A DNA stretch of 64,000 bases, taken from positions 372,001 to 436,000 of the forward strand of contig NZ_FNVS01000001.1 of NCBI RefSeq assembly GCF_900108035.1. Reading direction: 5' to 3'. Positions 26,126 to 36,200 of the stretch are shown here, piece after piece. The notes below the pieces were generated by a model. That model was given only the letters and a program-made list of their open reading frames with translations. It was not told the DNA's origin and did no database searches. The position numbers were made by a program, and so were the translations under genes. Position 1 is the first letter of the stretch. Every line of letters starts with the position of its first letter. This stretch comes from Parabacteroides chinchillae (GTDB lineage Bacteria; Bacteroidota; Bacteroidia; Bacteroidales; Tannerellaceae).

Positions 26126-26893
26126 TCAGCTGATCCGCGTTCCTTTTCCATTATGTATTTCGGATGCCTGCGTAATAATTACCTGTTTAACACCTGCATC
26201 TATTGCCTGATAAGCATTTTCCAGCTTCGGAATCATACCACCCTGAATAATGCCTTGTTCCACATACTTTTTAAACGTATTCCGGTCTATCTCAGGTATA
26301 ACGCTTTCGTCATCATTTTCATCCAACAATACACCTTTCTTTTCAAAGCAGAACATCAAAGTAACGTCAAAATGCTTTGCTAAAGCTTTTGCAGCTTCTC
26401 CGGCAATCGTATCGGCATTGGTATTCAGCATATTTCCCTGTTTATCATGTGTCAACGGAGCCAATACCGGCACAATATCCTGATGAATAAGCGATGCCAA
26501 CAAGTCTGCATTCACCTCCTTTACATCACCAACAAAACCATAGTCAACTTCCGCCACCGGACGTTTATCCGAACGCATCAGGTTCATATCTGCACCGGTT
26601 AAACCCAAAGCATTCACGCCCAAAGCTTGTAAACCGGCAACTATATTTTTATTTACCAAGCCGCCATATACCATAGTCACAACTTTCAATGTTTCAGCAT
26701 CCGTAATACGGCGGCCATTTACCATTTTGCTTTCAATACCCAATTGTGTAGCCAGTTTAGTTGCCGAACGCCCGCCGCCATGCACCAGCACTTTATATCC
26801 TTCTATAGCCGAAAAATCATGAAGCAAACTGCGAAGCGTACTTTCTTCTTCCACAATCTTTCCGCCCACCTTTACCAAAGTAAGTTTTTCCAT
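26126..26893 (-). CDS. argB: Acetylglutamate kinase
   Basis: 255 residues of the amino-acid kinase fold. Conserved glycine loops are visible at the start (VKVGGKIV) and at VHGGGRSATKLATQLG, with GLTGADMNL in the middle. It phosphorylates N-acetylglutamate (or the N-succinyl form in Bacteroides-type arginine synthesis) in the second step of arginine biosynthesis. No other arg gene is nearby; it heads a minus-strand run with the ModF-like, DUF6057-like and propeller genes. Which acyl group it prefers cannot be read with certainty. Confidence 0.92.
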   Translation of the reverse strand: MEKLTLVKVGGKIVEEESTLRSLLHDFSAIEGYKVLVHGGGRSATKLATQLGIESKMVNGRRITDAETLKVVTMVYGGLVNKNIVAGLQALGVNALGLTGADMNLMRSDKRPVAEVDYGFVGDVKEVNADLLASLIHQDIVPVLAPLTHDKQGNMLNTNADTIAGEAAKALAKHFDVTLMFCFEKKGVLLDENDDESVIPEIDRNTFKKYVEQGIIQGGMIPKLENAYQAIDAGVKQVIITQASEIHNGKGTRIS

Positions 26894-26971
26894 TTATTTA
26901 TACGCACTAATTATTTTTGCGCTCAAAGTTACTAAAAAAAGAAAGATTTATATACTTTTGCATCATCCAAC

Positions 26972-27044
26972 GCGGTAGTAGCTCAGTTGGTAGAGCATCA
27001 GCTTCCCAAGCTGAGGGTCGTGGGTTCGAGCCCCATTTACCGCT
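26972..27044 (+). tRNA. tRNA-Gly (anticodon CCC)
   Basis: 73 nt fold as a tRNA. The acceptor pairs GCGGTAG with TTACCGC (last pair G-U), the D arm is GCTC/GAGC, the anticodon stem TCAGC/GCTGA encloses TTCCCAA, and the T stem is GTGGG/CCCAT. The anticodon CCC reads GGG. CCA is not encoded. A TACTTTTG -7 box lies at 26953-26960, 11 bp upstream. Confidence 0.95.
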
Positions 27045-27080
27045 CAATCTGATAATCAGCAAGTTATTATCACACACACT

Positions 27081-28022
27081 TTATTGTCCTTTAATCCATT
27101 TCGCAAAACTTTCAAAGGGACCTAAATTAAATTCCGATCTGTATAAATCCACATTCAAAGAATCAAGCAATGGAACAAAAACAACCTCTCCATTCAATAC
27201 ACGATATTGTGTTCCGTATTTTTGAACGCCTTTTCTGATTGATAAAATTTTATCTTCAAAATTAGGATATAACTGAACTTCTAATTCTCCGTTTTTCACC
27301 GCTTGCCTGATAATGCCTAATTTATTTTCGAGCACTTCGATCGGAGCATGAAGATAAATTAAATACATGGTTAACTTTGATTTTTTTGTTTTCAAACTGT
27401 TTCCTAAAAAGCCATTATTATCCATCAACTTATTTACATATTCCAAATTTTTATCATCAATAATTCTCATGCTATCCAATATTATTTTCGCCTCTGCAGA
27501 TTCAGTATCTTTTCCTTTACGAAGAATCTCATTCTCGAACTGTTCACGAATATCTTGGTCCAATTTGAAAACTGAATCAAGTCCTTCACTGACTCTATAT
27601 AACAACGAATCTCTTTTCCTGACTTTATCCAAGCAAAGATTGAAACGGACTTCATCGAAAGAAGGAAAATTTGTATTCTTTTTCATATGATCATAATAAG
27701 AATACCCTTTATTTACAGACATCTCCAACATTTCAAAAGCTAATCTCTTTTGTCCCAACCTTGCTGCAAGTGCTCCCGCATCATACAAATGCCTCGGATT
27801 CTGTGGAGTTTCTTCTTTAAATGCTTTTAAAAGATAAACTAATGCCAACGAATCATTTTCATCTACATACATATATGCAGAATCCTTCAATTCGTTATAT
27901 ACTGTATTGACAACCATAGCTCCTTCTACTTGATTATCTCCGTATGAAGAAGTTATAAAAACAAATAGTAGTATAACAAAGCTAAATACACAAATTATTT
28001 TCGTCATATTCTTCATAAACAT
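27081..28022 (-). CDS. Exported DUF6624-like protein with TPR-like N-terminal half
   Basis: 313 residues. It starts with a hydrophobic signal (about 7-28). Residues 40-130 resemble one or two TPR-like hairpins. The C-terminal half, from SVFKLDQDIREQ to the KYGTQYRV segment, resembles DUF6624; I recall the terminal YGTQ block but could not check it. Its first 41 bp overlap, in another frame, the end of a truncated SPASM maturase gene, so it probably was the next gene of that RiPP operon. M6 at 28007 is an alternative start. Confidence 0.6.
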   Translation of the reverse strand: MFMKNMTKIICVFSFVILLFVFITSSYGDNQVEGAMVVNTVYNELKDSAYMYVDENDSLALVYLLKAFKEETPQNPRHLYDAGALAARLGQKRLAFEMLEMSVNKGYSYYDHMKKNTNFPSFDEVRFNLCLDKVRKRDSLLYRVSEGLDSVFKLDQDIREQFENEILRKGKDTESAEAKIILDSMRIIDDKNLEYVNKLMDNNGFLGNSLKTKKSKLTMYLIYLHAPIEVLENKLGIIRQAVKNGELEVQLYPNFEDKILSIRKGVQKYGTQYRVLNGEVVFVPLLDSLNVDLYRSEFNLGPFESFAKWIKGQ

Positions 28023-28194
28023 TATATTTACATTTTAAAGGTTTAGCATATATATTTGACGGATCTGATGTATATACCCTACAGTCTAAACACATATATC
28101 TGTAAACGCATATTTTGCAACTATCTATTTCATCCTTTTTAATAAACCACAAATCTTTAAAACCTTCTTTATCTGTCGCTTCAAATCTAATTTT
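27982..28194 (-). pseudogene. C-terminal remnant of a grasp-with-spasm type SPASM peptide maturase
   Basis: An open minus-strand frame from 28194 to the TAG at 27982-27984 encodes 70 residues. They include D-L-W-F-I-K-K-D-E-I-D-S-C-K-I-C, then Y-R-Y-M-C-L-D-C-R and K-P-L-K-C-K-Y-N. The C-x2-C-x5-C-x2-C-R ... C pattern is the C-terminal cluster region of SPASM-domain maturases of Bacteroidetes grasp-with-spasm RiPP systems. A TAA at 28197-28195 and no start precede it, so about 80 percent of the gene is gone. It overlaps the DUF6624-like gene by 41 bp. The rest of the 468-bp gap (28023-28490) holds only a repeat element and a promoter. Confidence 0.75.
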
Positions 28195-28326
28195 TTATTT
28201 TTTCATTGTATTAATAATCTAAAATCCAACATGTTGTAAATATATATTTTTTTAGAGACAAAAAAACACAACAAAAATTTAACTTATACAAAAAACTTCA
28301 AAATTAAAAAACAAACAGTCCTTTAT

Positions 28327-28386
28327 ATTCATCCCGATGATTTTACAAAAACATACTGATGTTTTGAAAATATGATCCTGATGAAA
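28327..28386. repeat. Degenerate inverted-repeat element, copy 2
   Basis: It has the same three-unit order and spacing as the element at 5543-5602. A CATCCCGATGATTTT unit is followed, exactly 22 bases after its start, by a CATACTGATG unit, then TTTTGAAAAT and GATCCTGATGAA. Pairing is weaker than in copy 1. It lies about 100 bp before a DUF308 gene. Confidence 0.6.
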
Positions 28387-28490
28387 TTAAAATTCCGATT
28401 CTACAGAATTTACAAATTCGAACAAGCTGCAAGAAAATACCGTATATTTGTTGTTATATATAAAAGAACATTTTAAAACGAATTTACAAC

Positions 28491-29012
28491 ATGAAAAAAA
28501 TTAACAATGCATTATTACGCAGTGCCTTTGCAATGATTTTAGGATTCGTACTGGTGTTGTGGCCCGAAGCAGCTGTTACTTATTTAGTAATTACCATCGG
28601 AATATTCTTTATCATACCCGGCATTATTTCACTTTTAGCCTATTTCACAAGAGATACCAAACAAGAGGAGCTTGCCCCCATGTTTCCACTGGAAGGTGCG
28701 GGAAGTATTCTATTCGGCGCATGGTTAGTTATTATGCCGACATTTTTTGTCAATATATTAATGTATATATTAGGAGCTTTATTAGTAATTGCGGGAATCC
28801 AACAATTAGTGGCTCTTATTTCAGCAAGGAAATGGAGTTATGTACCCTGGGGATTTTACATTATGCCAATTTTAATTCTTATAACTGGTGTAATGATATT
28901 GGCATACCCGTTCGGAGCCGCAGCAAATACCTTTATCGTATTTGGTATTGCCAGCATTTTTTACGGAGCATCCGAACTGATAAACTGGTATAAGTTCCGC
29001 CGCAGAGATTAA
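28491..29012 (+). CDS. DUF308 / HdeD-family membrane protein
   Basis: 173 residues with six predicted membrane helices in three similar hairpins, the DUF308 (HdeD) pattern. The family is linked to acid or stress tolerance in enterobacteria, but its function is not firmly known. A TATATTTG box at 28443-28450 gives a leader of about 35 nt. It is convergent with the AraC-type regulator gene, whose stop lies 9 bp away; regulation by that regulator is possible but not shown. Confidence 0.88.
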   Translation: MKKINNALLRSAFAMILGFVLVLWPEAAVTYLVITIGIFFIIPGIISLLAYFTRDTKQEELAPMFPLEGAGSILFGAWLVIMPTFFVNILMYILGALLVIAGIQQLVALISARKWSYVPWGFYIMPILILITGVMILAYPFGAAANTFIVFGIASIFYGASELINWYKFRRRD

Positions 29013-29020
29013 AGATAATA

Positions 29021-29926
29021 TTAAGACTTCCTATATTCCATAGGAGAAATTCCCATATGCTTCTTAAAGAACTTACCAAAAGTTGACTGGTCGGAAAAAT
29101 GTAAAATATCCGCAACCTGCTGAACTGTCGTTTGAGGTGCTTTAAGAAGCATTTTAGCCTCTATAATCAGAGCATCATCAATCCATTTATTTGCCGATTT
29201 CCCAGTCAGCTCTTTAAGGATTAAGGATAGGTACTGGGGAGTAATAAATAATTTCTCGGCATAGAAAGTAACCACATGCTGTTCTTTGCAATGTTCAAAA
29301 AGCAACTGTAGAAACTGTTCAAACAGTTCTTCCTTTCGGGAAAGGACCTGAGGGGTCATATGCTCCTTTCTGCTTCCAAATATATTAGCCAACTCAAGAA
29401 AGAAGCCAATCATTGCATTTTGTATCACTTCTTTCTGGAATAAATGAGTACGCAGCTTTATTTTACCCCTTACAAATTCAATATAATTTTCTAAATGTTC
29501 GGCTTCTTCCGGTTGCAAATCAGAACATGGATTTTTACGAATCTGCATATAATGAACCATAGATGCTCCTTTTTTATTCGGATTACATTCTTCCAGAAAA
29601 GGTTTTGAAGCTATCACCATACGAGCTTTAAAATCCTTGGTCACAGACAATATCTGGACTGTATGGGTAGGCATAATTGTTATAAAACTATTTTTTTCTA
29701 CCGTATATGGAATGTAATCTATATTTATTTTCGAAGAGCCATCAGTTACCAAAACCATTAGCAACGCATTCAAACGCATTGGTGTAGAATATTCCGGATC
29801 ATTATTTTCATAAATTGTAGAATCTTTGCCGTCTACATCTGCTATAGAAAAATCATTATGGAAACTATCACAACCAACAATAGACTTATTCAACTCTGCA
29901 ATTTCAATAAGAGGAAGATTTTCCAT
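29021..29926 (-). CDS. AraC-family transcriptional regulator
   Basis: 301 residues. An N-terminal cupin-like sensing domain (to about 190) is followed by two helix-turn-helix motifs in the last 90 residues (KLFITPQYLSLILKELTG and VQQVADILHFSDQSTFGKFF), ending in the typical GISPMEYRKS tail. It is divergent from the TetR-led RND efflux operon across a 242-bp gap that carries two direct repeats; it could regulate that pump or the convergent DUF308 gene. The ligand is unknown. Confidence 0.93.
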   Translation of the reverse strand: MENLPLIEIAELNKSIVGCDSFHNDFSIADVDGKDSTIYENNDPEYSTPMRLNALLMVLVTDGSSKINIDYIPYTVEKNSFITIMPTHTVQILSVTKDFKARMVIASKPFLEECNPNKKGASMVHYMQIRKNPCSDLQPEEAEHLENYIEFVRGKIKLRTHLFQKEVIQNAMIGFFLELANIFGSRKEHMTPQVLSRKEELFEQFLQLLFEHCKEQHVVTFYAEKLFITPQYLSLILKELTGKSANKWIDDALIIEAKMLLKAPQTTVQQVADILHFSDQSTFGKFFKKHMGISPMEYRKS

Positions 29927-29994
29927 GTCTGATAAATATTTTTTAACTTTACTGGCAAAGATAAGTATTTTTCATTTACAAACCATGTTCGTTT

Positions 29995-30079
29995 CATTTT
30001 TTACCAATCCATAACACAATCTTCCATAAATTAGATCAAAACCGAACCTATAATTTTCATTTTTGACCAATCATGTAAC
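29995..30079. promoter_or_regulatory. Direct repeats in the AraC/TetR intergenic region
   Basis: CATTTTTTACCAATC (from 29995) and CATTTTTGACCAATC (from 30058) match at 14 of 15 bases and both continue into a short AAC. Their 63-bp spacing equals six helical turns, so both would lie on the same DNA face. They are candidate operators for the divergent AraC regulator or the TetR repressor. Confidence 0.4.
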
Positions 30080-30168
30080 GGAATAAACCTTTTCAGTTTT
30101 CTAAATACGAAAGACCTTTGTTTTCTCAATTCTACAAATTCTATTCATAGAAATCTCTAAAAAACAAT

Positions 30169-30768
30169 ATGATAAAAGAACAAATTTTGCTTACTGCATT
30201 TGACCTCTTTGCACAATACGGAGTAAAAAGCGTAAGTATGGATGACATAGCCCACAACATGAGTATTTCTAAACGAACTATTTATGAATTCTTTAAAGAC
30301 AAAGAAGCTTTATTAATAGAAGGTATGGAACTAAACTGCAAACACTTAAGGCTCTATATCGAACAATTAGAGAAAGAACCTTACACTGTGATGGAAGTTA
30401 TTCTTCTATTTTATGAAGAATTGTTAAAAAACAATAGATGGTACAATAAGAAATATTACGACGATTTGAAAAAATATCCCAAAGCGTTAAAACAGGCAGA
30501 AAAAAACGAAGCTATTTTTTCAGACAAATGTCTGGCATTATTGGAAAGGGGCAAAAAAGAAGGTGTATTTTTACAGGATGTAAACTTCAAAATCTTAACT
30601 TTGCTGGCTAAAAAACAAGCAAAGATGCTTTGTCCCTCCAAAATATTTGCAAATTATTCTATTTCAGAAGTATACAGCACCATATTATTAACATTTCTAA
30701 GAGGAATCAGCACAGAGAAAGGCAGAATTATTTTAGACCGGTTTGCAATAAAGCAATCATACAAATAA
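30169..30768 (+). CDS. TetR/AcrR-family regulator of the RND operon
   Basis: 199 residues. The N-terminal helix-turn-helix spans about 22-45 (SMDDIAHNMSISKRTIYEFF) and the rest is a helical ligand domain. It is the first gene of an operon with TolC, adaptor and RND permease genes (13 bp to the next). By family precedent it should repress this operon until the pump substrate or a stress signal binds. No match to a known regulator's ligand site can be made. Confidence 0.92.
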   Translation: MIKEQILLTAFDLFAQYGVKSVSMDDIAHNMSISKRTIYEFFKDKEALLIEGMELNCKHLRLYIEQLEKEPYTVMEVILLFYEELLKNNRWYNKKYYDDLKKYPKALKQAEKNEAIFSDKCLALLERGKKEGVFLQDVNFKILTLLAKKQAKMLCPSKIFANYSISEVYSTILLTFLRGISTEKGRIILDRFAIKQSYK

Positions 30769-30781
30769 AACAAAAAGAAAA

Positions 30782-32158
30782 ATGAAACAATTATCAATCA
30801 GAAATAAAATCGTGTTGGCTGCAATATCTTTATTGCCGTCTTTAACCTGTATTCCTGCAAAATCGCAGGAAGTCATAAAATTGGATATGGATAAAGCGCT
30901 AGAGATTGCATTAAGCGAAAATCCAACTATTAAAGTAGCCGATAAAGAAATTCAGAAGAAAAAATATGCAAAAAAAGGCTCATACGCCTCCTTGTTTCCT
31001 CAAATAAGTTTCTCAGCCGATTACAACCGTACATTAAAAAAGCAAATAATGTACATGGATATGGATTTAGGTGATGCCCAAATACCAGGCATGGATAACA
31101 GCGGAATGCAAGATGGTTTCGAAGTTGGGCGCGACAACAACTGGAATACAGGATTTAATGCTTCCATGCCTTTAGTCAATGCCTCTTTATGGAAAAGCTT
31201 AAGTATATCTGCCGTTGACGTAGAACTGGCAATAGAACAAGCCCGTTCCTCAAAAATTGATATGGTTAATCAGGTAAAGAAAGCATTCTATTCCGTGTTA
31301 TTAGCCAACGACTCTTACCGTGTATTCAAAGAGAGTTATGATAATGCAATGGAAAATTATCTGGACGTAAAAAAGAAATACGAACAAGGAACCGTTGCAG
31401 AATACGATCTCATCAGAGCAAACGTAACAGTAAAAAACAGCGAGCCAAATATGCTTCAGGCAGAAAATTCACTTACTTTGGCCAAATGGCAGCTAAAAGC
31501 ATTGTTAGGTATGGATCTGGAATTAAACATCGATTGCGAAGGGCGTCTGACCGACTACGAATCCGAATTATTCGGAGATTTCCTGTCTACCGACACATCT
31601 TTAATAAACAACACGAATTTAAAATTAATTGACTTACAAAGCAAACAGTTGGAAAAGACATTAATAATGCAAAAATTCGACTTTTTGCCTACTCTCTCAA
31701 TGACCGGATTATATCAGTGGAGCGCAATGAACAATGATTTTAAATTCAAAGATTATCAATGGAATCCTTATTCTATGATAGGTGTTACATTATCTATACC
31801 TCTGTTTACCGGAGGAAGCCGGTTTTACAAAACCAAGCAAACCCAGGTTTCTATTGACCAGTTAAAATTGCAACGTGAAGATACCGAGCGTAATTTGCAA
31901 TTAGCCATAAAACAATACATGGACAATATGAGTACCTGCATCAAACAATTTGATGCAGCTCAAAAAGGAATGGAACAAGCAGAGCGGGGTTACCTAATCG
32001 CACAAAAACGTTATGATACAGGAGCTGGAACATTATTGGAACTAAATGATTCAGAATTGGCTATGACTCAGGCCAAATTGAATTTCAACCAATCTATCTA
32101 CAATTATATCATAGCGAAATCCGAACTTGAAAAGATTTCCGGAGAACAAAAATTTTAA
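30782..32158 (+). CDS. TolC-family outer-membrane efflux protein (RND operon)
   Basis: 458 residues with a signal peptide (cleavage near AKSQ, about 28). Two OEP repeats with long helices follow; the periplasmic helical barrel is seen in segments such as ALEIALSENPTIKVADKEIQ and YEQGTVAEYDLIRANV. It forms the outer-membrane channel for the adaptor and permease encoded downstream. It lies 13 bp after the TetR gene and 32 bp before the adaptor gene. Length and motifs are typical. Confidence 0.94.
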   Translation: MKQLSIRNKIVLAAISLLPSLTCIPAKSQEVIKLDMDKALEIALSENPTIKVADKEIQKKKYAKKGSYASLFPQISFSADYNRTLKKQIMYMDMDLGDAQIPGMDNSGMQDGFEVGRDNNWNTGFNASMPLVNASLWKSLSISAVDVELAIEQARSSKIDMVNQVKKAFYSVLLANDSYRVFKESYDNAMENYLDVKKKYEQGTVAEYDLIRANVTVKNSEPNMLQAENSLTLAKWQLKALLGMDLELNIDCEGRLTDYESELFGDFLSTDTSLINNTNLKLIDLQSKQLEKTLIMQKFDFLPTLSMTGLYQWSAMNNDFKFKDYQWNPYSMIGVTLSIPLFTGGSRFYKTKQTQVSIDQLKLQREDTERNLQLAIKQYMDNMSTCIKQFDAAQKGMEQAERGYLIAQKRYDTGAGTLLELNDSELAMTQAKLNFNQSIYNYIIAKSELEKISGEQKF

Positions 32159-32190
32159 TTTCAAAACGTATAATATAAACTAATTACAAT

Positions 32191-33213
32191 ATGAAAACAA
32201 AGAAAATACTGTCAGCAATTCCCGCAGTTGCATTACTTATACTAATGTCATGTTCGGGAGAAAAAAAGAACGAGGCAGTAGATACCGTCAATGAAAAAGC
32301 TAAAGTCAAAATAGAAAAAGTATCCATGCAAGACGTTGAACAACTGAATGAGTTCACCGCTACAGTTGAAGCTAACATTGTAAACCGCATTGCTCCGCAA
32401 ACACCCTTTCGTATTGAAAAATTATTTGCAGAGGTTGGAGATCATGTTAAAGCAGGCCAATTACTCGTTAAAATGGATGCTACAAATTTAAAACAATCCA
32501 AAGTTCAACTGGATAACCAGGAAATAGAATTTAAAAGAATAGATGAACTTTACAAAGTGGGAGGAGCTTCCAAATCGGCATGGGATGCACAAAAAACAGC
32601 GTTGGAAGTTGCTCGCGAGACATACAAAAACCTTCAGGAAAACACTCAGTTACTTAGTCCTATAACGGGTGTCATTACTGCACGTAATTACGATTCGGGT
32701 GATATGTATACCGCTGCCGAACCTATTTATACCGTAGAAGAAATACGCCCCGTAAAACTATTGGTAAACGTTTCGGAAAGCTTTTTCACAAAAGTAAAAA
32801 AAGGGAATGAAGTAGATATCAAATTAGACGTATATGGAGATGAGATATTCAAAGGAAAAATCAGCCTGATATATCCCACCATCGATCCGTCTACAAGAAC
32901 ATTTCCTGTCGAAATAAAAATCGCAAATAACGATGAACGTGTTCGTCCGGGAATGTTTGCACGTGTTACTATCACTTTTGGGACGATGAACCATATAGTA
33001 GTTCCGGATCTTGCCATTGTTAAGCAATCCGGTGCAGGAGATCGTTACATCTATGTATATAAAGACGGCAAAGTTTCATACCAAAAAGTAGAACTGGGAC
33101 GCCGTATGGATAATAAATATGAAATCATTTCAGGAATCAATGACGGTGATATGGTAGTAGTTTCAGGTCAAAGCCGTTTGAACAATGGAATGGAAGTAGA
33201 AATTGAACAGTAA
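32191..33213 (+). CDS. RND efflux periplasmic adaptor lipoprotein
   Basis: 340 residues. A lipoprotein signal ends ILMSC (Cys 21). The lipoyl, hairpin and beta-barrel order of AcrA-like adaptors follows, with EVGDHVKAGQLLVKMD near 75-92 and GMFARVTI in the barrel. It joins the inner-membrane RND pump to the TolC channel. It lies between those two genes with short gaps (32 and 13 bp). The helical hairpin is short, as in Bacteroidetes homologues. Confidence 0.94.
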   Translation: MKTKKILSAIPAVALLILMSCSGEKKNEAVDTVNEKAKVKIEKVSMQDVEQLNEFTATVEANIVNRIAPQTPFRIEKLFAEVGDHVKAGQLLVKMDATNLKQSKVQLDNQEIEFKRIDELYKVGGASKSAWDAQKTALEVARETYKNLQENTQLLSPITGVITARNYDSGDMYTAAEPIYTVEEIRPVKLLVNVSESFFTKVKKGNEVDIKLDVYGDEIFKGKISLIYPTIDPSTRTFPVEIKIANNDERVRPGMFARVTITFGTMNHIVVPDLAIVKQSGAGDRYIYVYKDGKVSYQKVELGRRMDNKYEIISGINDGDMVVVSGQSRLNNGMEVEIEQ

Positions 33214-33226
33214 GAAATAAGGCAAT

Positions 33227-36200
33227 ATGAGTTTATATGCAACAGCGGTAAAAAAACCGGTAACAACAGCTCTTGTTTTTGTAGCCATCGTTATTTTCGG
33301 TCTTTTTTCCTTAACCAGATTATCCGTTGATTTATTACCGGAAATAGAGACCAACACCATTATGGTAATGACGTCTTATGCCGGTGCCAGTGCTGCGGAT
33401 ATCGAAATGAACGTATCCAAGCCACTGGAGAACGTGTTGAATAGTGTTAGTGATTTAAAACACATAAAATCCCAGTCAAGAGAAAACATTTCAGTCATTA
33501 CTCTTGAATTTGACTATGGTACTGATATTGATGTGGCAACAAATGATGTCCGCGATAAACTGGACGTAGCAGAGCCAATGTTGCCGGATGACGTGGATAA
33601 TCCTATAATCTTTAAATTCGGCACTAGCGATATCCCCATCATAATCCTGTCGGTTACTGCCGAAGAAAGTACGAATGCACTTTATAAAATATTAGATGAT
33701 AAAGTATCAAACCCATTAGCCCGCATCAGTGGAGTCGGTGCTGTATCTATTTCGGGAACACCAACCCGTGAGGTACAGGTATATTGTGATCCTTACAAAC
33801 TGGAGGCATACGGAATTTCAATTGAAGGTATCTCTTCCATCATTGCACAAGAAAACAGGAACACTCCGGGCGGTAGCGTTGATATCGGCTCAAACGCCTA
33901 CTCATTACGTGTACAAGGAGAGTTTACCGACGCACATCAAATGGAAAATCTGGTTATCGGTTCAAAAGACGGTAAATCTATATATTTACGTGATGTAGCC
34001 CGTATTGAAGACAGTATAGAAGAGCGCGCGCAAGAGACCTACAACAACGGTAAAAAAGGAGGTATGATTGTTATACAAAAACAATCAGGAGCCAACTCTG
34101 TAAATATTGCGAAAAAAGTACATCAGAAATTACCGGAAATACAGGCAAGTCTTCCTTCGGATGTAAAACTAGGTGTTATCATGGATACCTCAACTAACAT
34201 TCTGAATACAATTAATAGTTTGCAAGATACCATTTTTGTAACTTTCATTATTGTTATGTTAGTTGTATTCATATTCCTTGGCCGGTGGAGAGCAACGTTT
34301 ATTATCGTTTTAACAATTCCTATATCACTAATCGCGTCATTTGCCTATTTATTAGCATCAGGAAACACATTGAACATTATCTCTTTGAGTTCCTTGTCTA
34401 TTGCAATTGGCATGGTAGTAGACGATGCCATTGTAGTATTGGAAAATATTACGACCCACATCGAAAGGGGTAGTTCTCCCAAACAGGCAGCCGTACATGC
34501 AACCAATGAGGTGGCTATTTCCGTTATTGCCTCCACTTTGACTATGTTAGCTGTATTTTTACCGCTAACTATGGTTACAGGCATGGCCGGAATTTTGTTC
34601 AAGCAATTAGGATGGATGGTTAGTATCGTTATGATAGTTTCAACGGTTGCAGCTCTGACCTTAACACCGATGTTAAGTTCACAAATGCTCCGTCTTAATT
34701 TAAATAAAGGACGCTTGTATACTTTGTTTTTCACTCCTATAGAAAAGGCTTTGGACAAATTAGATTATGTATATTCGCGCTTTCTATATTGGGCTGTACG
34801 TCATCGTAAGACAGTCATATTAGGGGCTGTGATGATTTTTGGTGGCAGTATGCTGCTTGTGCCTACTATCAAAACAGAGTTTTTCCCAACTCAAGACAAT
34901 GCCCAAATTAGTGTCCATATAGAATTGCCGGTCGGAACACGCCAAGATATTACACGTAATCTGGCATTGCAAGTAGACAAACTTTTCCGGGAAAAATATC
35001 AGGAAATAAAAACAAGCAATTTTACAGAAGGACAAGCCGATTCTGATAATACCTGGGCACAATTAAGCAATAATGGAACACATATCATTGATTACTATAT
35101 CAATTTATCAAGTGTTGGCGATCGTGAACGTGGATTGGTTGAAATCTGCGAAGGAATGCGCAAAGACCTTGCCCAATTTACCGAGATTAAGAAATTCAAA
35201 GTAATAGAAGGAGGACAAGAAGAAGGTATGGGAGGGCAGAATGCCGTTGATGTCGAAATCTACGGATTCGACTTTGCCAAAACGGATGCTGTAGCAAACG
35301 ACTTGGCAGAGCGCATGCGTAAAGTGAAAGGCTGTTCCCAGGTTAATATCAGTCGTGAAGATTATATACCTGAATATCAAGTTGATTTCGATCGCGAAAA
35401 ACTTGCACTGAACGGATTAAATATCACAACAGCTGCATTAGCTCTTCGAAATCGCATTAATGGAGCAACAGCTTCCAAATATCGGGAAGACGGAGACGAA
35501 TATGACATCAAAGTTCGTTATGCACCGGAATTTCGTCAAAAGGTTGAGGATATAGAAAACATCGTAATTTACAATTCGGCCGGTCAAGGTATCCGCATTC
35601 GAGATTTAGGTAAAGTAGTAGAGCGTATGACTCCTCCTACTATCGAACGAAAAGACCGCGAGCGCGTAATCACCGTATCAGCCGTAGTTGGTAAAGGAGC
35701 AGCTATGAGTGATATTGTAACTGCTGCGCACAATGAATTAAAGAAGATGGATATCCCGTCTGATGTAAGCTGGCAATTAGGTGGTACTTATGAGGATCAA
35801 ATGGATACATTCAAAGATCTAACCATTTTGATGATTCTGATCATTATATTAGTATTCATTGTCATGGCAGCACAATTTGAATCACTGACAGACCCATTTG
35901 TAATTATGTTCTCCATACCATTTGCTTTTACCGGGATTGTATTGGGATTATCAATCACACAAACCCCGTTAGGTGTAATGGCATTAATCGGAGTTATTAT
36001 GCTAATGGGTATTGTTGTGAAGAATGGTATTGTATTAATTGACTACACTATTCTTTGTCGCGAACGTGGCCAAAGCATATTAAATGCTGTTGTAACAGCC
36101 GGCAAATCTCGTCTTCGTCCCGTATTAATGACTACCTTAACAACCGTATTAGGTATGATCCCTATGGCTATCGGAACTGGTGAAGGTTCTGAAATGTGGC

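Noticed and set aside
26104-26151. Longer start for the double ABC ATPase
   Set aside because: It would overlap the end of argB; the ATG at 26103 gives the normal length.
26917-27225. 102-residue plus-strand frame across the tRNA-Gly gene
   Set aside because: It is a read-through of the tRNA and the antisense of the DUF6624-like gene; the SSSVGRASAS start is the usual artefact of translating a tRNA.
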